64,000 nucleotides of DNA from an uncultured beta proteobacterium (GTDB lineage Bacteria; Pseudomonadota; Gammaproteobacteria; Burkholderiales; Rhodocyclaceae). Numbering within the stretch: the stretch's first letter is position 1; the number at the start of each line of letters is the position of its first letter. The DNA is taken from NCBI GenBank assembly GCA_903886975.1, contig CAISOB010000082.1:1-64000 (forward strand), written 5' to 3'. This document shows positions 36,830 to 44,662 of the stretch, one piece after another. The position numbers were made by a program, and so were the translations under genes. Under the pieces are notes generated by a model. It was not told the origin of the DNA, searched no databases, and saw nothing but the letters and a program-made list of their open reading frames with translations.

Positions 36830-37760
36830 AAGTGAATACGGCCTCGAACGCACCCTCTCGGACATCGTCCTGATCGTCGATGACGTCCCGGAAAATCTTG
36901 CGCTGCTGCACGACGCACTCGACGAATCGGGTTACACGGTACTCGTCGCGACCAACGGCGAATCGGCGCTGCAGCGCGCGCGCCAGAGTCTGCCCGACGT
37001 GATCCTGCTCGACGCGTTGATGCCCGGCATCGATGGGTTCGAGGTGGCGCGGCGCCTCAAGGCAGACTTCGCCACGCACCACATCCCGATCGTGTTCATG
37101 ACCGGGCTGACCGAGACCGAGCACGTCGTCGCGGCTTTCGCCGCCGGCGGTGCCGATTACGTCACCAAGCCGATCCGCCCGGCCGAAGTGCTGGCACGCA
37201 TCGCCGCGCACATGCAGAACGCCCGCCAGATGAAGCAGGCGCGCACGGCCCTCGACGCGTTCGGCCAGGCGACGGTCGCGGTGCGCGCCGGCGATGGCAA
37301 GCTGGTCTGGCAAACGCCGCTGTCGCGCAAACTGCTCAAGGATTACTTTGCCACCGGCGAGAACGAAACGCCGGCGCGCCTGCTCGGCTGGATCGCTGAA
37401 GCCGAAGCCGCCCGCCGTGACGGCCGCGAGCCGGCTGCGCTGCTGGTTGCCGACGGCAGCCGGCGCCTCCTGGCCAGCTTTCACGACCAGACCGGCGATC
37501 AGGAATGGCTGGTCGTCCTGCGTGAGGAGAACGACGCTTCGGCGGTGGAAGCGCTGATTACCGCTTTTCGCCTGACGCAGCGCGAAGCCGAAGTGCTTTA
37601 CTGGGCGACGCTCGGCAAGACCAGCAAGGACATCGGCGACATCCTCGGCAGCAGCCCGCGCACGGTGAACAAACACCTCGAGCACGTTTTCGAGAAGCTC
37701 GGCGTGGAGACGCGGACCGCGGCGGCGAACCTGGCGATGAGCAAGCTGCGCGGCGCCTGA
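36819..37760 (+). CDS. LuxR-type response regulator partnered with the NCS1 sensor kinase
   Basis: The 313-residue regulator has an N-terminal receiver (about 15-130) with phospho-acceptor Asp65 (VILLDALMPGIDGFE) and Lys near 114 (YVTKPIRP). A middle region (~135-235) looks PAS-like (GQATVAVRAGDGKLVWQTPLSRKLLKDYF). The C-terminal LuxR helix-turn-helix is at about 250-305 (LTQREAEVLYWATLGKTSKDIGDILGSSPRTVNKHLEHVFEKLG). It overlaps the kinase gene by 11 bases, so it is the cognate output. Target genes are unknown; its 3' end faces the lipid fusion gene. Confidence 0.92.
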   Translation: MRRESEYGLERTLSDIVLIVDDVPENLALLHDALDESGYTVLVATNGESALQRARQSLPDVILLDALMPGIDGFEVARRLKADFATHHIPIVFMTGLTETEHVVAAFAAGGADYVTKPIRPAEVLARIAAHMQNARQMKQARTALDAFGQATVAVRAGDGKLVWQTPLSRKLLKDYFATGENETPARLLGWIAEAEAARRDGREPAALLVADGSRRLLASFHDQTGDQEWLVVLREENDASAVEALITAFRLTQREAEVLYWATLGKTSKDIGDILGSSPRTVNKHLEHVFEKLGVETRTAAANLAMSKLRGA

Positions 37761-37763
37761 TCC

Positions 37764-40670
37764 TTACGCCGCTTCAGCCATGCGCTTGAGCGCGACGTAA
37801 TCGGTTTTCCCCGAGCCGAGCAGGGGAATGTTCTCAATCCGCTTGATGACGCGCGGCACCGACAGTTCAGCGAGCCCCGTCGCTTTTGCCGCCGCCAGCA
37901 ATTGCTCGCGCTGCAGGTCCGGCGCCGTGGTAAACAGCACCAGCGCTTCGCCCTTGAGCGCGTCGGCGCGCGTCGATGCGGCATGGGCAAAGCCCGGCGC
38001 GGCGGTCACCGCCATCTTTTCGACCACTTCGAGCGATACCATTTCGCCGGCGATCTTGGCGAAGCGCTTGAGGCGCCCGCGAATATGGATGAAGCCGTCG
38101 TCGTCGCGCTCGACGATGTCGCCGGTCGCGTACCAGCCGGGGCCCTGCGCTTGCGGCGCCTGGATCACGCCGGGGCGGTCGAAGAGAAAATAGCCCTTCA
38201 TCACGTTCGGCCCCTTGACATGCAACGCGCCGCCGTGAGCGATTCCCGGCACGGCTTCGAGGTCGTATTCCATGCCTGGCAGCAGCTTGCCGACACTGCC
38301 GATGCGGCAGGCCATCGGCACGTTGACCGCAACCACCGGCGCGCACTCGGTGACGCCGTAGCCCTCGAGGATGCGGATGCCGAATTTTTCGATCCACAGC
38401 CTGCGCACGTCTTCGGAGAGTTTTTCCGCGCCGGCGACGACATAGCGCAGGCGGCCGAAATCGTAGGGGTGCGCATACTTTCCGTAATTGCCGAGAAAGG
38501 TCGAGGTGCCGAACAGCACGGTGCAATCACGGTCGTAGACGATCTCCGGAATGATCCGGTAATGCAACGGACTCGGATAGAGAAAAACTTTGCAACCCGA
38601 CACCAGCGGCAAAAGGACGCCGCAGGTCAGGCCGAAGGAATGAAAGAGCGGCAGCGCCATCATGAACTTGTCGAGCGGCGTGAAATCCGCGACGGCACGC
38701 ACCTGCGCGACGTTGGAGAGTACCGAAGCATGCGAATGGACGACGCCTTTCGGCTTGCCTTCCGAGCCCGATGTAAAGAGCACGATGGCCGGATCGTCGG
38801 GCGTCTGCGGCAGGGCCGCGCTGCGCGGGAAGATGCGGTGCCAGAGGATCCAGAGTTTGTCGCCCGCGCCAAGACTCGCCTTGAGGTCTTCGAGGTATTC
38901 GATGTGGATGCCGTGGAGCTGCGCGATGACAGAGCCCAGCCGCGCCTTGTCGATGAAAGTACGTGAAGCGATGATGGTCTTGATTCCCGCTGCCGTGCAC
39001 GCCGCGCGCAAACCGTCGGCGCCGGCCGTGTAGTTGAGCAGCGCAGGCACGCGTTTCGCCGCGGACAGGGCGAGCACCAGGCCGAGCGTCGGCGCGGCAT
39101 TGGGCGTCAGTACGCCGACGACCTCGCCGGGGGCGCTCAGGCGAAAAACCAGTCGCATCATGGCCAGCGCCATCGTCAGTAGCGAACCATAGGATTCCTC
39201 CTGCAGGCGGACGTCCTCGACGAGTTTGTAATTGGCGCCGAATGTCTTCTTGCCGTCGAGGAAAGCGGCGAACAGCGTGCGCTGCGGGCGCGTCGCAACC
39301 AGCATGTCAAGCAGGATCTGGCGCATCAGTTCGCCCGAGCGCCGCCGCCGCTCTTTGGCCGAAGGGAGGTCGGGCATGGCGATGCGGCGGCGAGGCTGAA
39401 TGGCGATCGTCACCTTGGGAAAGAGCTTGCGCGGGTATACGCCGGCGAGGCGGCCGAAATAGCTGCGCGCCGCGCCGTCGATACGCACCGGAACGATGGT
39501 GGCACCGGTTTTCGCCGCGACGAAAGCGGCGCCGTCATAGACCTTCATCAGCGAACCGGTCTTGGTGATCCGTCCTTCCGGGAAGATCACCACCGGCTGG
39601 GCGGTCTCGACCAGCTTGACAATCTGCTTGATCGCCAGCGGACTCGTCGAATCGACCGCCAGATGCGCGACGAAACGCAGAATGAAAGCGAACAGCGGGC
39701 GCGTGGCGATCTGCGTATGCACAACAAAGACCGCATTGACCGGCAGCAGCAATCCGATCAGCAGGCCGTCGATGAAGGACTCGTGGTTGGCGACGATCAG
39801 CGTGCGCGCATTGACGAAGGCTTCGGGATCGCCGCTGATCTCGACGCGGAACAGCGCCTTGAGGACGATGCGCAAGACAGCTTTGAACATGATCTCTCCC
39901 GCAGTCGCTTTCCGGCGCGGCACCTGCACGCGCCGGATCAGGCAGGCGACGATCAGCGCCGCCGCCGCGGCAGCCAGCAGATGCTTCAAGGTATGGCCGC
40001 TCACGACGCCGAGAATAGCCGCGATCGCGTGGTCATTGAGCTCAGCCAGCTTGGCGATGGCATATATTGCCAGCGCTCCTGCAAATGTCAAACGTTCGCC
40101 GCGCGGCCGGCGATAGGGCCACTGCCAGAGTGGAACGAGAATGAGCGGCAGCAACTGCAGAAGCAAATACGGCCGCAGGTCGCCGCTGCCCGCTTGCTCG
40201 GTGAAGTGCCACCAAGCGACGCTGAGTACCGCGGCGAGCGCGAGCCACGCCGCAAGAGCTCGGCTGTCGCGCCCATGCACATCGCCCCAGACGCCCGCCA
40301 GCAGACCGGCGCAGGCCAGCGCAATCGGCAGGCAGTCCCAGACCAGACGCGCATTGTCGGGATCCAGATGATAGTAGGACGAGCCGACAGCCGTCAGCAG
40401 CAGACCGATCAGAAACAGGCGATAGCCGCCCCAGCCGTTGATCATGGCCATCTCATTTCTGGCGCCGACCAGTTCAAAGCCGGCATACAGGGCGACCAGC
40501 GCGAACGCAAGATTCGAAACGACATCGGCAAAGTGCGGGATACCCAAGCGCGATGTCCGGTCGGCGAAGTCGTGGTAATTGGGCAGTTGGGCAATCGGGC
40601 CGTACCAAAGAGCGGCGCCGATCAGGAGAAGGGTGACGAGCAGCGGCAAACGCGAGCGGGGTGCGGTCAT
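37764..40670 (-). CDS. Ceramidase-like / PlsC acyltransferase / acyl-AMP ligase fusion
   Basis: A 968-residue three-part protein. Residues 1-250 form a seven-helix ceramidase-like (CREST) domain with conserved SSYYHLDPDNARLVWD (His101) and SGHTLKHLLA (His226, His230). Residues 260-450 are a PlsC domain with HX4D at His296-Asp301 (VANHESFIDG) and FPEGR (363-367). Residues 465-968 are an AMP-forming acyl ligase with TSGSEGKPKGVVHSH (633-647), YGVTE (771-775) and YATGDIVERDDDGFIHIRGRLKRFAKIAGEMVSLEVVE. Parts two and three match Aas, which re-acylates lysophospholipids with ligase-activated fatty acid. The ceramidase-like part could liberate or modify an acyl chain; this is inference. Confidence 0.87.
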   Translation of the reverse strand: MTAPRSRLPLLVTLLLIGAALWYGPIAQLPNYHDFADRTSRLGIPHFADVVSNLAFALVALYAGFELVGARNEMAMINGWGGYRLFLIGLLLTAVGSSYYHLDPDNARLVWDCLPIALACAGLLAGVWGDVHGRDSRALAAWLALAAVLSVAWWHFTEQAGSGDLRPYLLLQLLPLILVPLWQWPYRRPRGERLTFAGALAIYAIAKLAELNDHAIAAILGVVSGHTLKHLLAAAAAALIVACLIRRVQVPRRKATAGEIMFKAVLRIVLKALFRVEISGDPEAFVNARTLIVANHESFIDGLLIGLLLPVNAVFVVHTQIATRPLFAFILRFVAHLAVDSTSPLAIKQIVKLVETAQPVVIFPEGRITKTGSLMKVYDGAAFVAAKTGATIVPVRIDGAARSYFGRLAGVYPRKLFPKVTIAIQPRRRIAMPDLPSAKERRRRSGELMRQILLDMLVATRPQRTLFAAFLDGKKTFGANYKLVEDVRLQEESYGSLLTMALAMMRLVFRLSAPGEVVGVLTPNAAPTLGLVLALSAAKRVPALLNYTAGADGLRAACTAAGIKTIIASRTFIDKARLGSVIAQLHGIHIEYLEDLKASLGAGDKLWILWHRIFPRSAALPQTPDDPAIVLFTSGSEGKPKGVVHSHASVLSNVAQVRAVADFTPLDKFMMALPLFHSFGLTCGVLLPLVSGCKVFLYPSPLHYRIIPEIVYDRDCTVLFGTSTFLGNYGKYAHPYDFGRLRYVVAGAEKLSEDVRRLWIEKFGIRILEGYGVTECAPVVAVNVPMACRIGSVGKLLPGMEYDLEAVPGIAHGGALHVKGPNVMKGYFLFDRPGVIQAPQAQGPGWYATGDIVERDDDGFIHIRGRLKRFAKIAGEMVSLEVVEKMAVTAAPGFAHAASTRADALKGEALVLFTTAPDLQREQLLAAAKATGLAELSVPRVIKRIENIPLLGSGKTDYVALKRMAEAA

Positions 40671-40729
40671 GGTTTATCTCCGGTAAGAAATCGCCCCCAG
40701 AATGCCGTCAATCGACGGATAGATATACC

Positions 40730-40758
40730 AAGACAACAAAAGTTGCGCAGCGTACAAT
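40730..40758 (+). promoter_or_regulatory. Sigma-70-like promoter of the XRE regulator
   Basis: AAGACA (40730-40735) and TACAAT (40753-40758) are separated by 17 bases on the plus strand. The predicted start falls at about 40765, inside the inverted repeat at 40764-40780, the geometry expected for repressor autoregulation. Hexamers match the consensus at 4/6 and 5/6. Confidence 0.5.
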
Positions 40759-40763
40759 GCAAA

Positions 40764-40780
40764 GTATCGACATTCGATAC
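40764..40780. promoter_or_regulatory. Candidate operator: GTATCG-N5-CGATAC inverted repeat
   Basis: GTATCGACATTCGATAC is a perfect 6-bp inverted repeat with a 5-base spacer, ending eight bases before the XRE regulator ATG. It lies in the 118-base gap shared with the divergent lipid fusion gene. A related copy matching at 13 of 17 positions occurs at 42295-42311 before the lipase-like gene. This makes it a candidate binding site for the adjacent regulator. Confidence 0.6.
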
Positions 40781-40788
40781 GATTAGCC

Positions 40789-41526
40789 ATGAATGAAATC
40801 GATCAACTGGTTGCAACGCTCAAGCGCCGGCTCAAGATCCAGGGGATGACCTACCGCAATCTGGCCGCGGCCCTTGGGATTTCCGAGCCCAGCGTCAAGC
40901 GCATGTTTGCCTCAGGTCGCTTTACCGTCGAGCGGATGGTCGAGATCAGCAGTCTCCTGGGCTTTACGCTGGCCGAAATCGCGCACGAGGCGGCGGTCAG
41001 TGAAAGCCGCGTGCATACGTTGACTGAAGCGCAGGAAAAGGAACTGGTTTCGGACGTAAAGCTGCTGCTCGTCGCCGTCTGCGTACTCAATCAGTGGGAG
41101 ATCGGGGACATCACCACCACCTATAAATTGACCGAAGCCGAATGCATCCAGCGCCTCGTAAAACTCGATCGTCTGCGCCTGATCGCGCTGCTGCCAGGCA
41201 ACCGGATCAGGCTCAATGTAGCCAGGGATTTCGACTGGCGGCCGAAAGGGCCGATCCGCATGTACTTCCTCGGCCAGGGGCTGAAGGATTTTCTCAAGAG
41301 CGATTTTTCCAGCGATGACGAAGTCATGGCATTTTCGCATGCCATGCTGACCGAATCGGCGATGGCAAGAATGCAGGCCGAGATCCGCAAGCTGCGCCAG
41401 AAATTTTCCGAGCTGCACGAGGAAAGCCTCGCCGCGCCGCTGTCCAAGCGCCGCGGAACGGGAATGCTGCTGGCCATGCGCGAGTGGGAAATCGGCGTGT
41501 TCACCGATTTGCGCAGAAAGGCTTGA
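40789..41526 (+). CDS. XRE-type helix-turn-helix regulator
   Basis: The 245-residue protein has an N-terminal XRE domain (about 5-65; MTYRNLAAALGISEPSVKRMFASGRFTVERMVEISSLLGFTLAEIA). A long C-terminal region follows with no domain I can name, including a possible second helical DNA-binding or effector segment (ITTTYKLTEAECIQRLVKLDRLRLIALLPGNRIRLN). It is divergent from the ceramidase/PlsC/ligase fusion, and its own start overlaps a perfect inverted repeat. Autoregulation and control of the neighbouring lipid genes are inferred. It ends 12 bases before the convergent phosphatidyltransferase. Confidence 0.88.
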   Translation: MNEIDQLVATLKRRLKIQGMTYRNLAAALGISEPSVKRMFASGRFTVERMVEISSLLGFTLAEIAHEAAVSESRVHTLTEAQEKELVSDVKLLLVAVCVLNQWEIGDITTTYKLTEAECIQRLVKLDRLRLIALLPGNRIRLNVARDFDWRPKGPIRMYFLGQGLKDFLKSDFSSDDEVMAFSHAMLTESAMARMQAEIRKLRQKFSELHEESLAAPLSKRRGTGMLLAMREWEIGVFTDLRRKA

Positions 41527-41538
41527 ATGCGGAAGCGG

Positions 41539-42168
41539 TTATTGGACCTGCTGCCGCTCGCGCCAGGCGTGAACCAGGGAGGGCACGTCAGTCCGCCATC
41601 GCCTCAGAACGATCGATATCGCCAAGCCTTCGATGTCAGCGGCGATGCCGAGATAAATGGCGAAGCTTATGGCCAGGCCGGATTGGCCGCAGGCCAGCAG
41701 GCTCAGGAATGCAAGAAAAAGCGAAATTCCCCAGAGCTTGGAAGACCACATGTGGTAACTCGCTTCGCGCCCGAACTTGGCGATATCGAACAAGAGGCGA
41801 GCGATTTCCAGACCGAACAATGCGCCCAAGGCCAACTGGTGGGCGCGAATGACTTCGGGATACAAGTGCCAGGCGCAGAACACGGCAGCGAGATAGAAGA
41901 GCGAATCGGCAAGGCTGTCGAACCGCCGTAACGCGGGGGTGGCAACCTTGAGGCGGCGGGCGATGATTCCGTCAAGAACGTCCGAAACGAAAGCGGTGAC
42001 CAGGCAGGCGGCGAAAGCGGCTTGGCTTGGAAGATCGATCGCAAGCAACACCATGACCGGTGCCAGTCCCGCACGCAAGGTGGTGAGTCCAAGCGGGAGC
42101 CACGAAATCGCGGCTGTGAACACGCAGCTTTCGCGGATCGGACCGGCGCTTTCAGGATAATTGATCAT
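41539..42168 (-). CDS. CDP-alcohol phosphatidyltransferase family protein with altered motif
   Basis: The 209-residue membrane protein has about six helices and the CDP-AP metal-binding motif D63-x2-D66-G67-x2-A70-R71 ... D84-x3-D88 (SDVLDGIIARRLKVATPALRRFDSLAD). All four metal-binding Asp are retained, but the conserved Gly between the two halves (DGxxAR-x8-G-x3-D-x3-D) is replaced by Leu80. The enzyme would transfer a phosphoalcohol from CDP-diacylglycerol or CDP-alcohol; the Leu substitution leaves activity or substrate uncertain. It is minus-strand, convergent with the XRE regulator and divergent from the lipase-like gene. Confidence 0.82.
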   Translation of the reverse strand: MINYPESAGPIRESCVFTAAISWLPLGLTTLRAGLAPVMVLLAIDLPSQAAFAACLVTAFVSDVLDGIIARRLKVATPALRRFDSLADSLFYLAAVFCAWHLYPEVIRAHQLALGALFGLEIARLLFDIAKFGREASYHMWSSKLWGISLFLAFLSLLACGQSGLAISFAIYLGIAADIEGLAISIVLRRWRTDVPSLVHAWRERQQVQ

Positions 42169-42200
42169 CGGTTAATGCAGTCATGCTCCGATTGGCGAGC

Positions 42201-42239
42201 CTGACAAGCCATCGTTGCTCGATAGCGGCAATTTGTCAG
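42201..42239. promoter_or_regulatory. Imperfect long hairpin in the phosphatidyltransferase/lipase gap
   Basis: CTGACAA (42201-42207) pairs with TTGTCAG (42233-42239), with inner pairs GCC/GGC and ATCG/CGAT around a TTGCT loop and small bulges. It lies 32 bases upstream of the phosphatidyltransferase start in the 244-base divergent gap 42169-42412. It could be an operator for that gene. Apart from this and the repeat at 42295 I see nothing else in the gap. Confidence 0.35.
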
Positions 42240-42294
42240 CCAACCCGGGCGAAGTAAACTGCAGGTGAAATCGTTGCGGAATGTGCAGCGAAAA

Positions 42295-42311
42295 GTATCG
42301 CCAATTGCTAC
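42295..42311. promoter_or_regulatory. Second, degenerate copy of the XRE-associated inverted repeat
   Basis: GTATCGCCAATTGCTAC matches the site at 40764-40780 at 13 of 17 positions, keeping GTATCG fully and the outer bases of CGATAC. Both copies are preceded by CAGCG and an A-rich stretch. It lies 102 bases upstream of the lipase-like gene, where a promoter is expected. Confidence 0.45.
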
Positions 42312-42412
42312 TCGTTCGGTTGTGGCCGCGCGCAGTGCGTCGCCCTTCTCCGGCTTGCTATCTGGAACTTTTGCCGGCACGGCCTGGTCAGCCGCGATTG
42401 AAAGGAGCCAAT

Positions 42413-43855
42413 ATGCCCAGACAAGTACTGATCATCCATGGCTGGAGCGATACTTCGGCGTCGTTTGGCCCGCTTGCTTCCTTTCTCGCCGATCAGGGTT
42501 ACCAGCCCAAACTGCTTTGGCTTGGCGACTACATTTCGAAAGACGACGATGTCGGCGTCGAGGACGTCGGCAAGCGCATGGCCGAAGTGATCGATGACAT
42601 GCTCGCCAGCCATGAACTCGACGCGTCTTTCGACATGATCGTGCACAGCACGGGTGGACTTGTCGCGCGGCAGTGGTTGACTTCGCGTTACCGAGGGATC
42701 GCCGAGCAGTGCCCGGTCAAGCGCCTGGTCATGCTCGCGCCGGCCAACTACGGTTCGAAACTCGCAGCGACCGGCAAGAGTTTTCTGGGCCGCGTCGTCA
42801 AGGGCTATGACAATTGGTTTCAAAGCGGCAAAACGATGCTCGATAATCTGGAGCTTTCCAGCCCTTTCCAGTGGCAGCTCGCGCAGCGCGATATTCTCAT
42901 TCCGCCCGGCGGCGACTCGGCGACCTATTATGGCCGCGACCGGGTCTGGCCCTTCGTCATCGTCGGCACCCATCCTTACGCCAGCCTGCTGCGCCAGATC
43001 GTCAACGAAAACGGCAGCGACGGCACGGTGCGCGTTTGCGCCGCCAACCTGAATGCCTATGGCGTAACCATCGACTTCCGCGAGACCCAGTTGGACAGGC
43101 TGTTCCGGGTGTGGCCATTACGTCTCGAGTGCAAGGTGCCGCTCGCCGTGCTGCCGACGCGCACGCATGCATCGATCATCGATCCGCAGCGCAGCGACAA
43201 AGATAATCAGGAAGACATTCCCGAGAGCGACGAGGAGAAAGCGCAGTTGGGAAAGTGCCTGCTCGAAGCGCTGGCTTGCAAGGACTTCGATGACTATCAG
43301 GCCATTCTGCAACGCTGGGATCAGCTTTCCGAACAGACCGCCGACCGCCGCAATCATCTGCCTGCCGGCGAACAGGCGGAATACTTCCACCAGTACATGC
43401 AAATGAATTCCGCGGTGACTGATGATTACGGTCACCCGGTCGCCGATTATTTCCTTGAGTTCTTCTCGAACACGAGCAATGAGAATGACAACGCCAACGT
43501 CTACCTGCACGGCCAGGTCATCGAAGACGTCAAGAAGAACAGCGGCGACGCGTCGCTGAGAAATCTCTATTTCGACCGCACCGATCTTTTTGAAGGTTAT
43601 TACAAGCTGCTGCCGGATCGTACCGACCCCGTACTCTACATGTCAATTTCCGCCGCTTCGCCGGGCAGCAACATCAACTATTTCGCAAGCCAGGAAGAGG
43701 GTGCCGAGCAGCAGGTGGCGATCAGTCTCGAGGGCGACCGGACCAAGCGCTGGTTGCAGCGCAATTCGACCCACTTCGTGCAGATCATCATTCCGCGCAT
43801 GCCGGTCGCCGACGTATTCAAGCTCAGCAATTTCGCGGATATGCCAAAGACCTGA
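42413..43855 (+). CDS. Lipase-like alpha/beta hydrolase
   Basis: The 480-residue protein has an N-terminal alpha/beta-hydrolase domain: QVLIIHGWSDTSASFGPLASFLADQGY (oxyanion HG region), nucleophile Ser in DMIVHSTGGLVARQWL (about residue 80) and MLAPANYGSKLAATG. This resembles bacterial triacylglycerol lipases and PGAP1-like esterases. The C-terminal ~200 residues are beta-rich with no known domain visible. There is no signal peptide, so a cytoplasmic role is likely. The ATG at 42413 follows a strong AAAGGAG. A shared operator-like repeat lies upstream. Confidence 0.82.
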   Translation: MPRQVLIIHGWSDTSASFGPLASFLADQGYQPKLLWLGDYISKDDDVGVEDVGKRMAEVIDDMLASHELDASFDMIVHSTGGLVARQWLTSRYRGIAEQCPVKRLVMLAPANYGSKLAATGKSFLGRVVKGYDNWFQSGKTMLDNLELSSPFQWQLAQRDILIPPGGDSATYYGRDRVWPFVIVGTHPYASLLRQIVNENGSDGTVRVCAANLNAYGVTIDFRETQLDRLFRVWPLRLECKVPLAVLPTRTHASIIDPQRSDKDNQEDIPESDEEKAQLGKCLLEALACKDFDDYQAILQRWDQLSEQTADRRNHLPAGEQAEYFHQYMQMNSAVTDDYGHPVADYFLEFFSNTSNENDNANVYLHGQVIEDVKKNSGDASLRNLYFDRTDLFEGYYKLLPDRTDPVLYMSISAASPGSNINYFASQEEGAEQQVAISLEGDRTKRWLQRNSTHFVQIIIPRMPVADVFKLSNFADMPKT

Positions 43856-43886
43856 TTGCGCCGAGGCTTAACCGACCGCCGAGGCG

Positions 43887-44657
43887 TCACACCGTATTGC
43901 GGCGCAAATGCGCCGACAGCGCCGCGTGGTCGGAGATCTTCGACCACGGCGCACCCGAGTGCATTTCGGCATGGAGAATGGTGAAGCCGCGCACGTAAAT
44001 TCGATCCAGACGCAGCACCGGTCGTTTGGCCGGGTAGCTACGACCCGGCGACGCAGGGCTGCCGTAGACGCCGCCAAGCGCTTCGATCAGGCCCAGCCGC
44101 TGGGCCAGCAACGCGTCAGCTTCATTGCGCCAGTCGTTGAAGTCGCCGGCGATGATCAGCGGCGAATCGGGCTCGGCAATGTCCTCCAGATAGCGCGACA
44201 GGGCATCCATCTGCCGGCGCCGCGAGCGGGCGAACAGCGAGAGGTGGACGCAGACGCAGTGCAGCGCTTTCGCCAGTCCCGGCACGCTGATCGCACAGTG
44301 CAACAGGCCGCGCCGTTCGAAGCGCAGGTGGGTGACGTCCTGGTTGTGGATATTGGCGATCGGGAAACGCGCCAGAATCGCATTGCCATGGTGGCCGTGG
44401 TCGTAGATCACATTGCTGCCGTAGGCCGTCGATTGCCAGACGTCTTCGGCGAGAAAATCGTACTGCGCTTCGTCCGGCCAGTTGTCGATGTTTTCGGCAT
44501 GACGGCTGTTCATGCCCTGGACTTCCTGCAGGAAGACGATATCCGGCCCAAGCAAACGCAGCTGCTCGCGCAGTTCGTGTACCATCATGTGCTGGTTGAA
44601 CTGCGAGAAGCCCTTGTGAATGTTGTAGGTGACGACCTGCAGCCTGGGGTTTTTCAT
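43887..44657 (-). CDS. Endonuclease/exonuclease/phosphatase (EEP) family hydrolase
   Basis: The 256-residue metal-dependent phosphohydrolase has EEP motifs: VVTYNIHKG (Asn), IVFLQEVQG (catalytic Glu), IIAGDFNDWR (Asp/Asn) and C-terminal KISDHAALSAHL (Asp-His). It resembles YbhP, whose gene neighbours cardiolipin synthase clsB in E. coli, so a phospholipid or nucleic-acid substrate is possible. An in-frame GTG at 44666 overlaps the nadA stop (GTGA) and is an alternative coupled start. It is convergent with the lipase-like gene. Confidence 0.85.
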   Translation of the reverse strand: MKNPRLQVVTYNIHKGFSQFNQHMMVHELREQLRLLGPDIVFLQEVQGMNSRHAENIDNWPDEAQYDFLAEDVWQSTAYGSNVIYDHGHHGNAILARFPIANIHNQDVTHLRFERRGLLHCAISVPGLAKALHCVCVHLSLFARSRRRQMDALSRYLEDIAEPDSPLIIAGDFNDWRNEADALLAQRLGLIEALGGVYGSPASPGRSYPAKRPVLRLDRIYVRGFTILHAEMHSGAPWSKISDHAALSAHLRRNTV

Positions 44658-44662
44658 GGCGC

